DNA of 64,000 bases from Epiperipatus broadwayi. Its lineage: Eukaryota > Onychophora > Udeonychophora > Euonychophora > Peripatidae. Under the pieces are notes generated by a model, which made no database searches, was not told the DNA's origin, and saw nothing but the letters and a program-made list of their open reading frames with translations. Of this stretch, positions 29,701-44,700 are shown piece by piece. Position 1 is the first letter of the stretch. Each line of letters starts with the position of its first letter. Location of the stretch: positions 24,789,401 through 24,853,400 of the forward strand of contig JAQFVV010000001.1 in NCBI GenBank assembly GCA_028023455.1. Reading direction: 5' to 3'. The translations under genes and the position numbers were made by a program.

Positions 29701-32700
29701 TCATCGAGGAGCATCCTGGTAAACATTTTATACTCTGTATCTTTTCTTTGGGCTTACTCTTCCTGCTTTCTTGCCCTCTCTTCGCTTCTCTTATATAATT
29801 CCACCAGATAATCCAGATTGGAATCTTCCTTGCTCGTTTGCTGGACAGGTCTCATACTTATTGGAGGAGATTCAAAAAATCCGGATGGGTCCGGTTCTTG
29901 ATCATCGTGGTTGTTGTCCATATTATCCATGGCCTTGGATGATTATCATGATCGATGATGATGATGATTTTTTCCTTTTATTTTATTGCTAACTATTTAA
30001 TATATCCTAAAAAAAAATTTTTTTTAACGAATAGGTGTACTTTTAAAACAATGTATAGCACTGATAAAGAAAATTTTTAAACTGTTTTACGTTGAGCTTA
30101 CTAAAACTAATACGGTTAAAAAAATACTATTACTATTTTTCCTTGTTTGACTCTCTGCGATTACTATGTTTAATTACAATTTTATTAATGGCTAATAAGC
30201 TATCTCCCTCTCGGTTCTGTTGGCCTAATTGCTGCTTTTATGTTTATCACTAAAACAAAAACCCCGACAACTACCCTTTTATTACTGCAAAAATTTCTTG
30301 TTTAAATCTGCTGCCAACATATATATTTTTAACTGCCCGTATATAAAAAAATCTCTTAAATTCTATCTGTCAAAATATTTCGCTAAAATATATTTTTAAA
30401 CTCAAGCAACTTTATTTATATATATAAACATTCGCTAGATCTGGGTATAATTATTTCGTTCCCTCTTATTTAAGATTTGCAAATATATATATTTATTTAC
30501 ATAATTATTGATCCGATTCACGTCTCATTATTTGGTCGAAGAAAATTTACACACGTTGAAAAACAAATTACATATAAAAGAATTTAGCCTGGTGACAAAA
30601 TTTATTTTAGAAGTAACTCCGTTTAATGGAATTACTCTTGGGAGCCATGTCACCAGTTAAAAGGATCCATAGACTGTTAGCTTCCCAAAATGAAATTTAA
30701 TAACTATTCCATTTAACTACGGGCACTCGTTAAAACATTCACATTTTTTTTTTTTTATTGATTACAACGATTTATGATTGAATTTTTTGAATTCCATACG
30801 ATAGCCTATTACATATCGAGGTCAATACTGTACAAAATTATCATTACGCTATCTTGCGCGTTGAGCCGATAAAACTTTGTTTTGATAGAAAAATACAATA
30901 TTTGAAATCTTCATAGATTGTCACAATATTCACTTGGGGCAATATTTAAGTAATTCACGCCTTGCGTATATAGCGTGACTTAAATGAAACAACAATACAG
31001 ATAAATACAGATGGCTCGTATCGCACTATAGCAAGTTTGGACAAATTCTGATTATACAGTATAAGTAATTGAATGCCCGAGTCAAACAAAATATATGAAA
31101 TATACACGCAAATAAACAATATAGATAGTATAGAGTTTGAAAAGATATTATATATCAAAAATATAAAGGATTTGAGTGATTAAATACGAAACAAAATGCT
31201 AAAATTAAGCTACAGGGATGTGGGTGTTTATATAATTGAGATCTACAGGGATGTGGGCGTTTAAATAATCGAGGCCCCATGTTTGGGCAAGCCATGGACC
31301 CGGGAAAAAAAATACTATGTAACAGTCAGAATCGTCTATCTCGCTAACACACTGCAGAATTCAAACCCCAGTCACGAAACTGAACATTCTAGGAGGGGTT
31401 GCCTTCTAGATATACTAAGTTCGAATCTAAAGTCCAAATTTCACAGCGCCATCTACGTGAACAACGCATCTGATGCCACTACTAGTATAACCTTTGACCG
31501 GTGCCTGGTGGTCAGGGAGAAACAAAAGACTCTATACTACAAGAAGTTTGGGTGGCTAATTAACGTCTATGGATTTACAAAAGAAATGCAGAAAATATAT
31601 ATATAGACCAAGACAGTGATAGGAATCAAATAAAATAAAAGATCAAATTTAGTTTTAAATAATTTCCCAAAATTTATTCATATAAATTATATATATAACC
31701 CACTGTCTGCTTATATGAGACAGGGACGCGTATTAAATAATTGTAGGCATTATATTCCCACAACTGACAAAAGACTTCAAAACAAAGTGATGTATTCTAT
31801 TCCTCGGGCTAATAGCATTACGATAATGTGCTTGACGAGATAGGAACATGTGCAAGGTGCTTTGAGTAATTATACAAGTTTAAGAAAATATTTGAAAATT
31901 AAGTGTTCTAAAATATTTATTGATTTCGAGAATAGCACGGACTAAAGCTTACTAAGCAACAAAGTGGGAATGTGATCAAAGCATTTATTTGATAATAATA
32001 TTAATAGAGTTGCATTGGGAGGTCAGTATTGCTGATAATGAATTTATTAAAGTTGGAGGGTGTGACACGTTTAAGTCACGGATGCTTTGTAAAATAAATA
32101 TAAAATAAAATAATATTGAATATCCGGAATGATTACGGAGGGCATATCGCCGCTCACCCGTAGGAAAGTATTTAATGAACAGCCGAAACTTAGCGACTGG
32201 ATGATGATTGCGTTTAATTCCCAGGTGTGTCATTTGGGGACATACTCTGCCTGGAAAACGCAAAAGGGCGAAGAGAACGGCCTTAGCTGTGTAAAGAGTC
32301 CTTGGAAAAATAAAACAAAGCGGTCTCAACAACCAATTCATTTACCAGCAATACGAGACGAGTGTATACAAAACATACTGAATGGGTTTTACTTGGATTA
32401 AGAGAAATGCCCAATCAAATTCCCAGAAATTCATTTAAAAGGGTCCGCACATTCTCGACGTCAATGATGAACTTTGTAATTAAAGTAGAACACGGTAATT
32501 AAAATAGGAAAATGCATGCTTGCGGGTTTAAAAAATAAGTATAGATTTATATACGCAATCATGCATTAAGGGACACATTTAACCATTGACCTCGCACATA
32601 CTCTTATATTAGATTAAAATCAATAACATGTAGATTTTAACCTATGTGATTATATTATATTAAAGAAAAGAATCGCCCTCGAACGAGTGATTTGCAAGAT

Positions 32701-35700
32701 AATAAAATTGGAAAATTATAAATTTAAAATATGCCTTAATAGCGGCGTCTTACTTTCAATAAAGGGAATAGTTCACTCGGTCAAAGACGATTCTGACACA
32801 TTATCATAATAAAATAAAAGAAAGCTTTATAAATAGAAAATATTAACCCAAGGATAGAGCAAAACTGGTGATTATATTTGAACACTTTAAAGAAGTACAT
32901 AATATAGTTATGTGAAATTTAAGAAAAACAATTTTAAATAGCTACAGCATGTTAATTATCACAAGAGCTCTTGGGTTAATTTAGGGTTACCTCTGGAGAA
33001 GCATTTTAGGTAGATTGATGGTTGGCAGCTTTTTATATAATTTAACAGCAAAATCTGGAAATGTTCATATTTTTGGCAGCAGCAGCAGTTCCGGGGTTCC
33101 TTATGTGATAGCTTCCGATGGTCTGGAGCAGCGGCCGGCTATTCCGAGGGGACATAGCCATCTTAATGCCTCTACTCTGTCATGTCAAGGTTAGCAAATT
33201 ATTAGAATAGAACTCAGAATGATTTCTCTTAGAAACCTTAGAAGAAAAAAACTGGAGAACAAAAGAAAAACCTTTTTATAGTAGACTTTAACAATAGAAC
33301 TGCCCTGGAGCATTACAAAAATATATCGGACTTATCAGCTGTAATTAAATCATCCGAATGTCGAAAGGAATTCAACATTAATTAATTTCTTTTGTTAATT
33401 TCCCTGTCGACATTCGAATTACAAACTAGATTTAATTAAAAATTACTTTTATTAATTAAAGAAAACCTTAAATGGACATCTGCTGTTTTTAGATAAAACT
33501 TATATAATATTAACTAATTAAACTATTGTCCCTCATTTATTTTAAAGAAATATTTGGAATGACTTTTATTAAATTAAACGAAAATTATTTTACTTTTAAC
33601 CTGCAATATTTGAATCTATTTACTAAACGAATATTTACTAAATGAATTTTATTTTAAATCAAAATATATTACGACGGTAATATATTTGTAAATAGATTCA
33701 AACAAAATAACTTTAACAATTTATAATTTTGATATGTTTTAAAATGCATATCATAGTGTGTGCGCAATTATGACTTATATAACCTACTTTTTAATAAATC
33801 AAAATTATGTGAACATATACATAATCTATAATCTTTTATTTATTTGGGAATGACTTATATATATATAATACGAGCATTGTACTCGTGGTTTAAAATTAGG
33901 CGGGATTTTCGGTATATAAGCGTATTGCAGACACACTATGATAGATTGGGGTTCAAATTAAGGTATGAGGGTAGGAAATAGGTAAGAAAAGGTGAAACGA
34001 AGATCTGCAAAGCAGACCTTACTGTTTCAATATAAAAAATATAGAATGAAAAACAAGTAAAAAAAAATTTTTCAAAATTAATAAATAATAATTTTGATTT
34101 ACTTACAAAGTTACATCATAATATTACACTGTGTTTCTAACCATTTTAAATAATGATATAGGAAATAATCAACTTTCAAGAAAAGAAAAAACAGTATATA
34201 TATAAAATCAATTAGAAATGCATATTTCTCTTTAATAATTATATTAAAATGGAAATATATATATAATATTACGAAGTTTCTAAGTAAAAAAATTTTTCAA
34301 GGTTTACTATTTATTACTTTTCACACATATTTTCAGATTTTTGATAATTGATATAGAAAATGACTGAAATGTAAGGTTAATATTTAAGTGAATTTAATGA
34401 TTTTTTTTTAAAAATGTGTATGCATTTTATTTTAGTATTTAAAATTATTATTTATTTTGCTGGATTAAAAAAGAAAAAAAAAGAGAAACAAAAAAAAAAA
34501 AAGGGGGGAGAAGGAGATTTTTAAAATTTTTTTTTAATATTATAAATAATAATGAACATTAATAAAAAAGACATTGTTAATTTAATTTTATTTTATATGA
34601 ATGTATATACTGAATTGAATAGAATAATAAATTGATATATCATAAAAAGTTTTAAAATATAAAAATAAAAGGTTTCTAAAAAAATGATAAAGATAAAAGA
34701 TTTCTATGAAAAGGATAAGAAAGCATAAGTAATTATCAAGATTATTTTATAATGTTTTTAATTTTTAATGAAGTTGGTTACTTCTAATTTTAAAGTGAAA
34801 AAAAAAAAATATGTATATAAAAGAAAAGAAAAAAATATTTAAATATATTTTCAATAAGTAATTGTTAAGAGAAATATACATATATAATTGATGTTATATA
34901 TAGTGGGACCGTAACATCCCCTATATAAACATTTACCAATTCAACTATCTGTTATTCATAAAAAATAAACTTATAAACAAAAAAAATAAAATAAAATTAA
35001 CATTTTAATAAATATTCATGCACTTAAAATTATAGTAATAAACATATAATTGCTTAAATATTGCATTTTTAGTAATTTTTCATTTAACTATTTTTATCAA
35101 CTGAATATTTACAAAAAATATGTGCATATATTTAATTTTAATATACATGTAATAAGAGTTTAAATATAATATTTTTTTTCTCTTAATTATAGAATTAAAA
35201 AATTTAATAGTACTGCTAATTTTTTTTTTCCTTTAAAAATTACTGATCACTGATTTTTATCTGATATTTTTTTCTGTTCTTGGATAAAATGCTTTATAAA
35301 AAAATATAGAAGATGGAAGAATTATTGTTCCCTACTAACAAGTTACTGGAACAAAAACCATAACATTTTATTAATTTTAGTCACTGGACAGCCATGATGA
35401 GTCAATCTTTTTCAAAATAGATAAAATATATTCTATTTTTGTGTGAGATTTATTTTGAGTAAATCATTATACCCAAAATATATAAAAAAGAAAATTTTAG
35501 AATTGAATATGCTAATAGTTACTTGGCTAAATAGTCTATCAAAAAAAAAAGTATTATTTTTAATATACCAACATGTAAGCAAATACTTTGTGGTAAAATA
35601 AAAAAAATGAGTTAAATGCTTTTTTTGTATTATGTAATAGGTCACTATTATAGAAAGTTATTTTTACTTCTGTAATAGCTTTCAGTTGCATATTAAAATT

Positions 35701-38700
35701 ATATTGTAAAACAATTCTTGTTCTCACTTCTTTAAAAGAATGTAAGTCAATAAAACATAATAAATCTTAAAGGCACATGGAAATGAAAGCAAGACAAAAT
35801 ATTTGTGTCAGAAATACTATCATATAGAAACAAAATGGGATCACAAATAAGTATTTGGATCATTACATTGACTAATAGCTAAATTTAGTTAAAATTTCTA
35901 GTAGATAATCAAATGTAAACATTGACTTAACAGTAAATGATTGGTTTTCTTTCACGTTAGCATAACAAATAATCGATATACAAATCAAACAAATAAATTA
36001 TAAAAATATCTAAGTTAAAGAAAACATCAACAACAACAACAAAAAACAACAACAATTACTATGACAAAGTTCATCATCATTATTTTTCTTTACTCAGAAA
36101 AATTTGCCAAAAATTTCAGTGAGTAATCAATCACACTTAAACAAAACTACATTATATCAGAATTAATTTTTTTTTAAAAAACCTGATGTCAAAGGAAAGA
36201 ATCATTGGCTTTAATATATCATACTGAGTTAAAAATAAAAAAATAAAAACAATGCTAAGATTCTAATTACTATAAATAAACAATACTAAGAGTCTAATCA
36301 ACAATTGTTTTTATAGAATAAAGATATGAAAGATTTATATATATTTTACCTGAATTTCAGTAATCCTTTTCTTCCATTAGTACTAGCTCCTTCAGGATGA
36401 ATTAAAATGGGGATATTAGATTCTAATAAAAAAACAAAGTCAAAACATAAAATACTTCAATTACTTATTATATATGTAATACATTGAGATTAAGGTAATT
36501 GGAAATATTCTCTAGCTATAGTACTGAATGCCTGCTATAATTGGCAAATGATATCAGGTTGATAAACTTTCAATTCATTTGGGACATAAATATATATATA
36601 TGTGCATAGTAAAAAAAAAAACAGCCTTTAATATTCATTTGCAGAGAAAAGGCCAGTCTAGCATCTCTCTAAAAAGACACAATGAGGAAGAATACAATAA
36701 TCATCAACTAGATAAATGGTAATGAGAATTTATTTTTTCTTCTTTGTTTTATATTATAACTAAAAATAATTAGATATTAATTTAAAAAAAAAAAGACTTC
36801 AGTTTATTTGGAAATCATAACCATCTGAAAAATTTAAAAATTCCATCTGAGTTCTATATATATTGCAGTGAAGGATTTTGCTAAAAAATTAATTTAAAAC
36901 ATGTTTTGGAGAGCCTGTGTGAAAATCCTCAATGGGAATAATTTTTTATAATCTGTATAAAATAGATCTGGTTTTTGAAAATCTTTCAAAAAATCTTTGA
37001 TACATATCTGTGATCAATTTTTCTAAATTAGTAGATCAGCCTTTTCAAAAACTTGTAACAAACTATTATACTTTATAAAACAATGAGAAATTCTTGCTAA
37101 CAAACATTTCTAAATGGTGTTCCCTGGTATTGATTATAAACTTTTACTTATCTTCTCAAATCATTTATACATATGTAGAAAGTATGAAATGACACAATGG
37201 AAAAAAATTGTGGGAGGAAAAAAAATTGATAAGTATGAGTATTGAAAAAAATAAAAGTAAAGATCATCTGAAAAACATATAAATTAGTCAGAACTGATTG
37301 AAAAGATAATGTAGAAAGAATGACAAAATGTAAAGAATAAGTTTGGTTTAAAATATGGCAGAATAAAATAGAAATTAAGTTCAAAATGATATATTATTAG
37401 AACAAAAAATTGTTTTATTAATTTCATTAATTTAAATGAAAGTAAAACTAAAAGTTGAGATGAACTAATGGAAATTGTAAATGAAAGAGAAGGAAGACTA
37501 TATTTGAGATAAAAATAAAAAAGCTAAAGAAAATGAATAAATAACAATTGATTGCTATAATTTATGGCAAGGGTTTGAAAGAACTATTTAATATATTTAA
37601 AGTAATACATGACACAGATAAATGATCAAGTTATGGTAATAGAAAAACAACTTAAAAAAATAAAGTTAGAGAATATGGGAAAAATTCAATAACTGAAAGG
37701 TTAACTTATGTCGCTAATGGAAAATAAGAGATGCTTTTATTATTATTATTTAGTTATTTTTTCAGTTATCAAATAAAATACAGTAGCATAGTTGAACTAA
37801 GTATCTATATATTTTCTTCTCATTAAAATTTTTTTTGAATATATTTATAAAATGAGGTTATTTCTATTTTATTAATTATTTATTAGATAATTTAAAAGGC
37901 ATAAATTGAAAAAAAAAAAGTAATTTGCATCTAAATAACATATTTTTAAGATTAAAATATAAAATTAGAAGACAGTATTTAAAATTTCAATATTTATTGA
38001 GAAAAGAATAAATAGGTCTAAAAAAAAAATTTGAGTGAATTAATCATTGCAGTATTGGAAATATATATAAAAAAAGATGAAAAAAATTGTAAAATTGAAG
38101 CATTTTTTAGAATTAAATTATTCTTTTAAAGAATTTTATTTTTATTTTTTATAAATTATCATAAAACTGATAATTTTTAAATCTATAATGTATTTATGAA
38201 AGTAAGAATTTATTGAATATGTAGATACCTATAATATATAATCTGCTCAAACACCCTTTCAAAGTATGGTTTTTTTATTTTCTATTGTTTATACATCAAA
38301 TTTTTCTAAAATTATTTTCCATAATTTTCAAAAACTAATCTTCTCTTTTCAAACTCTTTTAATCTTTTTTCATATTTTGACTATCTTATTTTAGATTCAA
38401 TATTAAAATTTTTTTTTTAATTATATCAAGAAAAATTCCTTTTCCCAAATTCTTTTCAATTTTCTTCATTCTTATTTAATAATCCATGTCAAACAAGTTT
38501 TTTTATTCTTAATTGTTCCTATCTCTACTTTATAAAGCATCCCATTTTAGTTATGATTTCCTCAAATCTAAATTAGATCAAAAATATATATATTTTATAT
38601 TTTAATTAAAATGTATTTGGGCATTCTATTTTTGTAAAATTTCATCAATCTCAATCTTTAAACATGCACTCTGAAATATCAACTCTAGCAATATGAAATC

Positions 38701-41700
38701 TGAAATAAAAAAGATATTTAAAACAAAAGTAATTCAAGAAGTAACAAGCTTTGACTTTTATTAATTATTACTGCTTCCTAATTTACCAGATGCAGACAAT
38801 GAAGGTTAATTCAAAACTTTATTTAATTAATAAAAAAACTGGAATATTTACTGGACTGAAAATAAATACCAAATGAGGATGTAAGTTTGATGGTTTATCA
38901 ATAGCATGCACATATATGTATTTATTTATAGTTAAATGTAAATTAAAGACATATTTTCAACTAATTTATAGCATATACACAATACATATGAAGCTTTTTT
39001 TTTTTTTAAATATGATTACAACATTATGAATAAAATAAGTAAAATTTATATAATATTATATGTACAAATACTGCATTATATAACATTATTAAAGCATATA
39101 TAAACTTCACAAATCAAAAACTGATAAAAATAAATATAACCAATGTATAAAACATTTTATTTAATTTTTCAATCAAATATAAACAGAGTAGAAAAAAGAA
39201 AATATTTTTTAAAAATTTATACATTTAATCTACCTTAAAAAAAAGGACCAGTATTACTATCTATTGATTAAAACCTAGCGGCACAAAAATCATTATTTGG
39301 GAAAGGAGTCTCATTTAACATGTTTAATCACAAAAAAAAGTTTTTAAAACATAAAATTTTCAACTTTTTTTGTTTTATGTCATTTAAAAAAATCATATAC
39401 ATCATTTACTGAGAAAGTTCAATGAACTCCTTAATTATCATATTATTTGTACAAAATTTAACTTATATGTGTGTGAGTATATATATATGTATGTATATCA
39501 TCTACATATGTAATATGGAGATGTATGAGAAATATTAAAATTTCTTTCCACTTCTTATCCTATTATATATTGACTTATATATATATATGAAATATATACA
39601 CCTTAAATGAACACTTTACAATATGATTATGGCTTCAACTAGCCAACAGTCATCATGACCTACAATATTTAAATATATATAACCATACAATTGATGCTTA
39701 TCTATACATACATACTTATATATAAAAAACATTATAATCAATATCATCTTATATTATGAAATTTAAAATAACAATATAATTTTTTTAATGATCCTCATAA
39801 CAATATGTTCTTATATTTTTAATTAATTTCTTTTACATAAATCTTTTTATATTTTTAATATATATTTTACACATTTTTATTATTTTAAACTTTTTAAAAA
39901 TTTAATTTATTTCTATCATTTTAACTATTTGCCCATAGTTTTAAACATGCATTAAATAATAATAACAACATAATTATGTATAGAATTCAATTTTTTTCCG
40001 AATTTTAAATTCTCAATTAACTTTACCTGTTTTAACTTAACAATTACTATACAATTCTAACTCTAACTAAAAAAAAAATTAATTTTTTTAAAAATTAACA
40101 CTCTCACTTCTTCTATTAATATCTTTTAAAATTACCTATTATTTTAATTTACATACTTATTTTATTAACAAGGAATATCTCAATAAAATGAATATCTTCA
40201 AATCCATATCTTTATTTAAAGATGTAATATTTTTAATTAATATAGGTTCTTTAATCTTTCAATTCCTTCTATTGTTAGTATAATTAATCATCTTTATAGT
40301 ATTTTTTTCAAATTTATGACTTGTCTTCCATGAATATAAATAAATAAATAAATGATCTTTTATAATATTTGGGCTGGATTAATCTTATACAAATTGAATT
40401 TTTTGTTTCATCTATACCTATCAAGAATTATATAGTAATAAAGAACAAGTACCTCCTATATCTATTATATCTTCCAAATTGCCCAGAATTTTAAATGAAG
40501 AAGTGAGACATGCAATTAAATTTATGAAAAAAGGAAAGACTCCAAGTAATGATTGAATTATAATTGATATATTAAAAGAAGCAGGTGAAGAAATATAATT
40601 TTTTTTAGCAAAGTTATATACCAAATGTCTAAATGATAAAGATATACCAGATGATTGGAAGAATGCAGTATTAATATTAATATTTAAAAAAGGTGATAAA
40701 GAAGATATTAGAAATTACAGACCTATCAGCCTTTTATCAATTTTATACAAAATTTTTACCAAGATAATTACAACTCATCTAGAGAAAACATTGGACTTCC
40801 ACCAACCAAAAAATCAAGCTGGATTTAAAAGTGATTTTAGTACAGTAGATCATATCCAGGTATTGAGAAAAGTTATAGAATGGACAAATGAATATGAATT
40901 GCCATTATGCTTTGGATTTGTAGATTATGAAAAGGCATTTGATTCTATAAACATTTCTTCAGTGATTAAAGCATTGGATCATCAAGATATAGATCCAGGA
41001 TACTGTCATATTTTAAAGAATATTTATAAAAATGCAACAGCAACAATTAGATTACATAATGATAGTATGAAAGTCAATATTGAGAAGAGTATAAGACAGA
41101 GTGATTCCATATCTCCAACACTTTTTACAGCAGTGCTGCAAGAAGTATTTTGTGTATTAAAATGGGAAGCTAAAGGAGTAAAAGTAAATAGAGATTACTG
41201 AAGTCATTTAGATTTTGCAGAGGATATAGTTGTTTTTGCAAATAATGCTTTAGAGCTGCAGGAAATGTTGCAGGAGTTATTAATCAGATGAAAGTAGGAC
41301 TGAAAATAAATGTTAAAAAGACTAAAGTAATGTTTTAATTAATGGATTTTCTCAAAATATGAAAATAAAGCTTGATTATAATGAGTTAGAAGAAGTTAAC
41401 AGCTACAAATACCTTGGTCAGATTATTAATACAGATGGAAACATAATGGATGAAATTAATCATAGAATTAAACTTGGTTGGAGTGCTTTTGGTAGAAATA
41501 ACTAGATACTAAAGGATATATGCCTATGTGTTTGAAAAGGAAGGTTTTTAATAAATGTGTTTTACCAGTTCTTACTTATGGATCAGAGACTTGGACACTT
41601 AATAGAAGAGCTATACAAAGACTTCAAACCACTCAAAGAAGTATGGAGAGATGCATGTTGGGAGTAACAAGAAGAGATTGAAAATGCAATATATGGGTAA

Positions 41701-44700
41701 GAGAACAAACAGGTATTACTGACGTCATTGAAAAAAAATTAAAAGATTGAAGTGGAGTTGGACTGGACATATTGCTAGAAGAGATGATAATAGATGGACA
41801 ATTGAAATCTTAAACTGGATTCCAAGAGATTGTAAAAGACCCAGAAAGAGACCACATGTGAGATGGATGGATGAAATAAGAAAGTGTGCTGGGTGATGTG
41901 GAGAAAAGAAGCTAAAGATCGGAGAAGATGGATTGAACTTGGAGAGACCTTCATCCTGCAGTGGATTGATAATGGTTGATGATGATAAATATTTTTAGCT
42001 TGACATGGTTTACATTCAATTTTATATACATCATTTATAATATTTTCTATATTTTCATCATATTTATTATGAAATATATTAAATATATTCCACTTTTTTT
42101 TATTTATCTTGGTAAAAAATGTAAATAAAATTATTTGTAAGATTTATAAAAAAGTTAACAATGTGATAAAATTTAAGGTAATAAAAAAAAAAAAAAATAT
42201 TTAATGTATTTGATAGTAAATATGTTGAAAACATAGAAAATTATATAAATGGAGTATGTAAAATATGGTATAAATCATGTCAAACTAAAAATATTAAATG
42301 TAATTAATTTATTGGAGACAGGACATAAAAAAATATAGTATAAAAATGATTAATTATACTAACAACAGAAAGTCCAGAAAGATTAAAAAAGATATATTAA
42401 TTGAAAATATTAGGCCATTTTTAAATGAAGATTTGGGTTAAAAGATATTAATTTTAAAGATATTTTTGGTTAATAAAATGAGTATGTATATATATATAGG
42501 CTAAAAATTAAAATAAGTTGTATTAAACCACTAATCATCACATGATCACTATTTCTTATGCTGGCACATAACTGTTATTAAAACAGATGTGATGTGATGT
42601 ATTGTGGCTTCTCCTTAAACGAAGTCAAGAATATCTTAGCAATTATGCCCAGATAAACCTGTTATCCACTTTATTTTCCATTCCCCACTCTAAATTTCCC
42701 CATATTCTGCTCCATCCCATTTCCACAACATAATCTTTGTCAACTCTATAACCTTTATATCTAAATCCCCTTTATCTTTTCCCAAACCCAGCATAAAAAC
42801 CAATAATTCACTTTCTGTATAATCACTTTTTTCATATTTATTCTTCCATAACTTCATTATATGTTTCTGTTTTCAAGCATTTACATTCAATTAACAAATG
42901 CCTAATATTTTCTAGTCCTTCCTTATATAATTTACAAAATAAATCACCCATTTTTTTCCATTTACATGTATATTCTCTTGTAGCTAAAGATCCCGTTCGA
43001 GCCTTAAATAATAAACTACTTTCCTTACTATTATCATATATTAATCACACCTAATATTCTGTTTATTTCTATATATATTTAAACTCTTTTTACTCTCCAT
43101 ACTATTTCTCCATCTCTTTAACTCCCTATTCTTTATTAATAAATCTATTCTTTTATCCCATTTCTTACTACTACAACACTCAACAATCCTCTTAGCACAA
43201 TCATCCCATCTTTTGTACAAATATACTGATATAAATTCTTTATCCAAATCTTCTGCATACTGCATTACCTTTCTCACCCATCTTGTTACCTGCCCTTTAC
43301 TCATAACCCAATTAAATACTATTTTAGCTATTCTTTTATTATCTATAAACTGCAATCTACCACACATTTTCATTTTACTTTTTGCATCTTTCATATGAAA
43401 ACTTGACCATCCCATTTCTCCTTGAATTGCCTCTTTTGCTGTCCATACATCTGCAGCCAATGCATGTCTTCCTACTTCCCTTTGAACCTTTTCTAAGTAA
43501 TTTAATACCTCTTTACTGCAACTCCTTTCCATATAATTCTAACTACATCATATTTATTATATGAAAACACTGTTAATTTCTTTATCAATCCCTTTCTTTT
43601 CTTTGCTTCATTTATCAATTTTTTCTCCCATTCATCCAAATAATTTTTCCGATTACTTAAAATAATTCCCAAATAACTATATCTATTCACCACACTTAAC
43701 TTAATATCTTCCAATAAAAATTCTACATCTTCTCTTTCCCCAGTATTAGCCATCATTACATTTGATTTTTCTTCACTAAATTTAATCCCCATCTCTTTAC
43801 CAACCCTTGCACATGTCCTCAACATAACTTCCATATCTTCTCTTCTTTCTGCACACAAAAATATATCATCCGCAAAAAAAAGACCTGACAAAATATATAC
43901 TCCCATGCCACCTATTAACGGTATCTCTATCCCTCTTCCTAATCTTTCTATTACTCTTTCCATTTCACTGAAATACAACACAAACAAATAGGTGACATAG
44001 GGCATCCTTGCCTTAGCCCCACCCCATTTTTAACTTTAACTGATTCTATAGTCCCTAATTGATATATATAATAATTATTTTCATATAATTCCTTAACAAT
44101 ATCTAATAAAGCTTCATTCATTCCCAAATTTGTTAAACTTATCCATACAAAACTCTCCATACAGTAGTGCTACCCAGTGACAACAAGAGTAATCAATGGA
44201 TGCCAGAAGGCTTGTGCATAAAATCCCCATCTAGTACCTACTCATCCAATATCCCCAGACTAGTTTCTGGCTTGTGGCCTTCATCAGTGAGGAGCCTTGG
44301 ATCTGAGACACCAAAATGTATGGGTACTGAACTGAGTTCAAACCCATATGATTATATAAGCTATTGAGCTTGGATAGAAAATATTATTGTGTTTTTAATT
44401 TCATTCCCATAGTTTTGTAGTTAAGTAGAGATAAAATGTGGCTGCTGGAGGGTTGCATTAGATCCTAAGATCTAGGTTCAGGGCTCTCAGATCCAAATCT
44501 CCTCACTGACGAAGGCTACAAACCAGAAACAAGTCTGGGGATATTGGATGACTAGGCACTAGATGGGGATTTTATGCACAAGCCTTCTGGCATCCATTGA
44601 TTATTCTGGTTGGAAATGGCACTACTGTGTGGAGAGTTTTGCCTGATAAAATAACTTGTAGTTTTAAAAAATGTTAATAGAGGAAGTGAAGGTAATAAAG

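Larger units (their letters stand above)
25778..34029 (-). mobile_element. Gag-only LTR retrotransposon with 2.7-kb LTRs
   Basis: Two long direct repeats (25778-28479 and 31318-34029) flank 2.8 kb. On the minus strand each repeat starts TGAAACAG and ends CTGTTACA, the TG...CA rule with imperfect 8-bp inverted ends. The internal region codes, on minus, for a broken Gag and nothing resembling protease, reverse transcriptase, RNase H or integrase. This makes it a non-autonomous element of the large-LTR, gag-retaining type. A purine stretch AAGGGAATG precedes the 3' LTR. No convincing primer-binding site or matching target duplication was found. Confidence 0.85.
9626..36349 (-). other. AUP1 intron 5, 26.7 kb
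   Basis: The largest intron. Mobile elements occupy 12335-13168, 15995-16620, 16690-18705, 19081-20839, about 23630-24510 and 25778-34029, and are described separately. Stretches with nothing recognisable beyond AT-rich sequence are 9650-10440, 11400-12330, 13170-15000, 20860-22900 (apart from two B-box-like words), 24620-25770 and 34030-36340. Confidence 0.7.
44150..44640. repeat. Hammerhead-bearing repeat, foldback pair
   Basis: The inverted arm 44150-44305 and direct arm 44480-44640 share CATCCATTGATTA, CACTAGATGGGGATTTTATG and GATATTGGATGA, and enclose the 5' part of the repeat (44309-44480). Each arm holds one copy of the 59-nt hammerhead-like motif. Confidence 0.85.
42523..44647 (-). 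mobile_element. LINE insertion with inverted hammerhead repeat at its 5' end and a 13-bp target duplication
   Basis: Flanked by AAAATAAGTTGTA (510-522 of the 42-kb block: 42510-42522) and AAAATAACTTGTA (44648-44660), inside the right Penelope arm. Read on minus: an inverted piece of the hammerhead-bearing repeat (44647-44310), a direct piece (about 44310-44150), a LINE reverse-transcriptase region (44150-42680) and a 3' tail (42600-42523) containing CTGTTTTAATAACAG and ATAAGAAATAGTGATCATGT. Confidence 0.75.

Noticed and set aside
25773-34034. Target duplication of the LTR element
   Set aside because: The flanks (GAAAT left, ATATA right) do not match. The duplication may have decayed.
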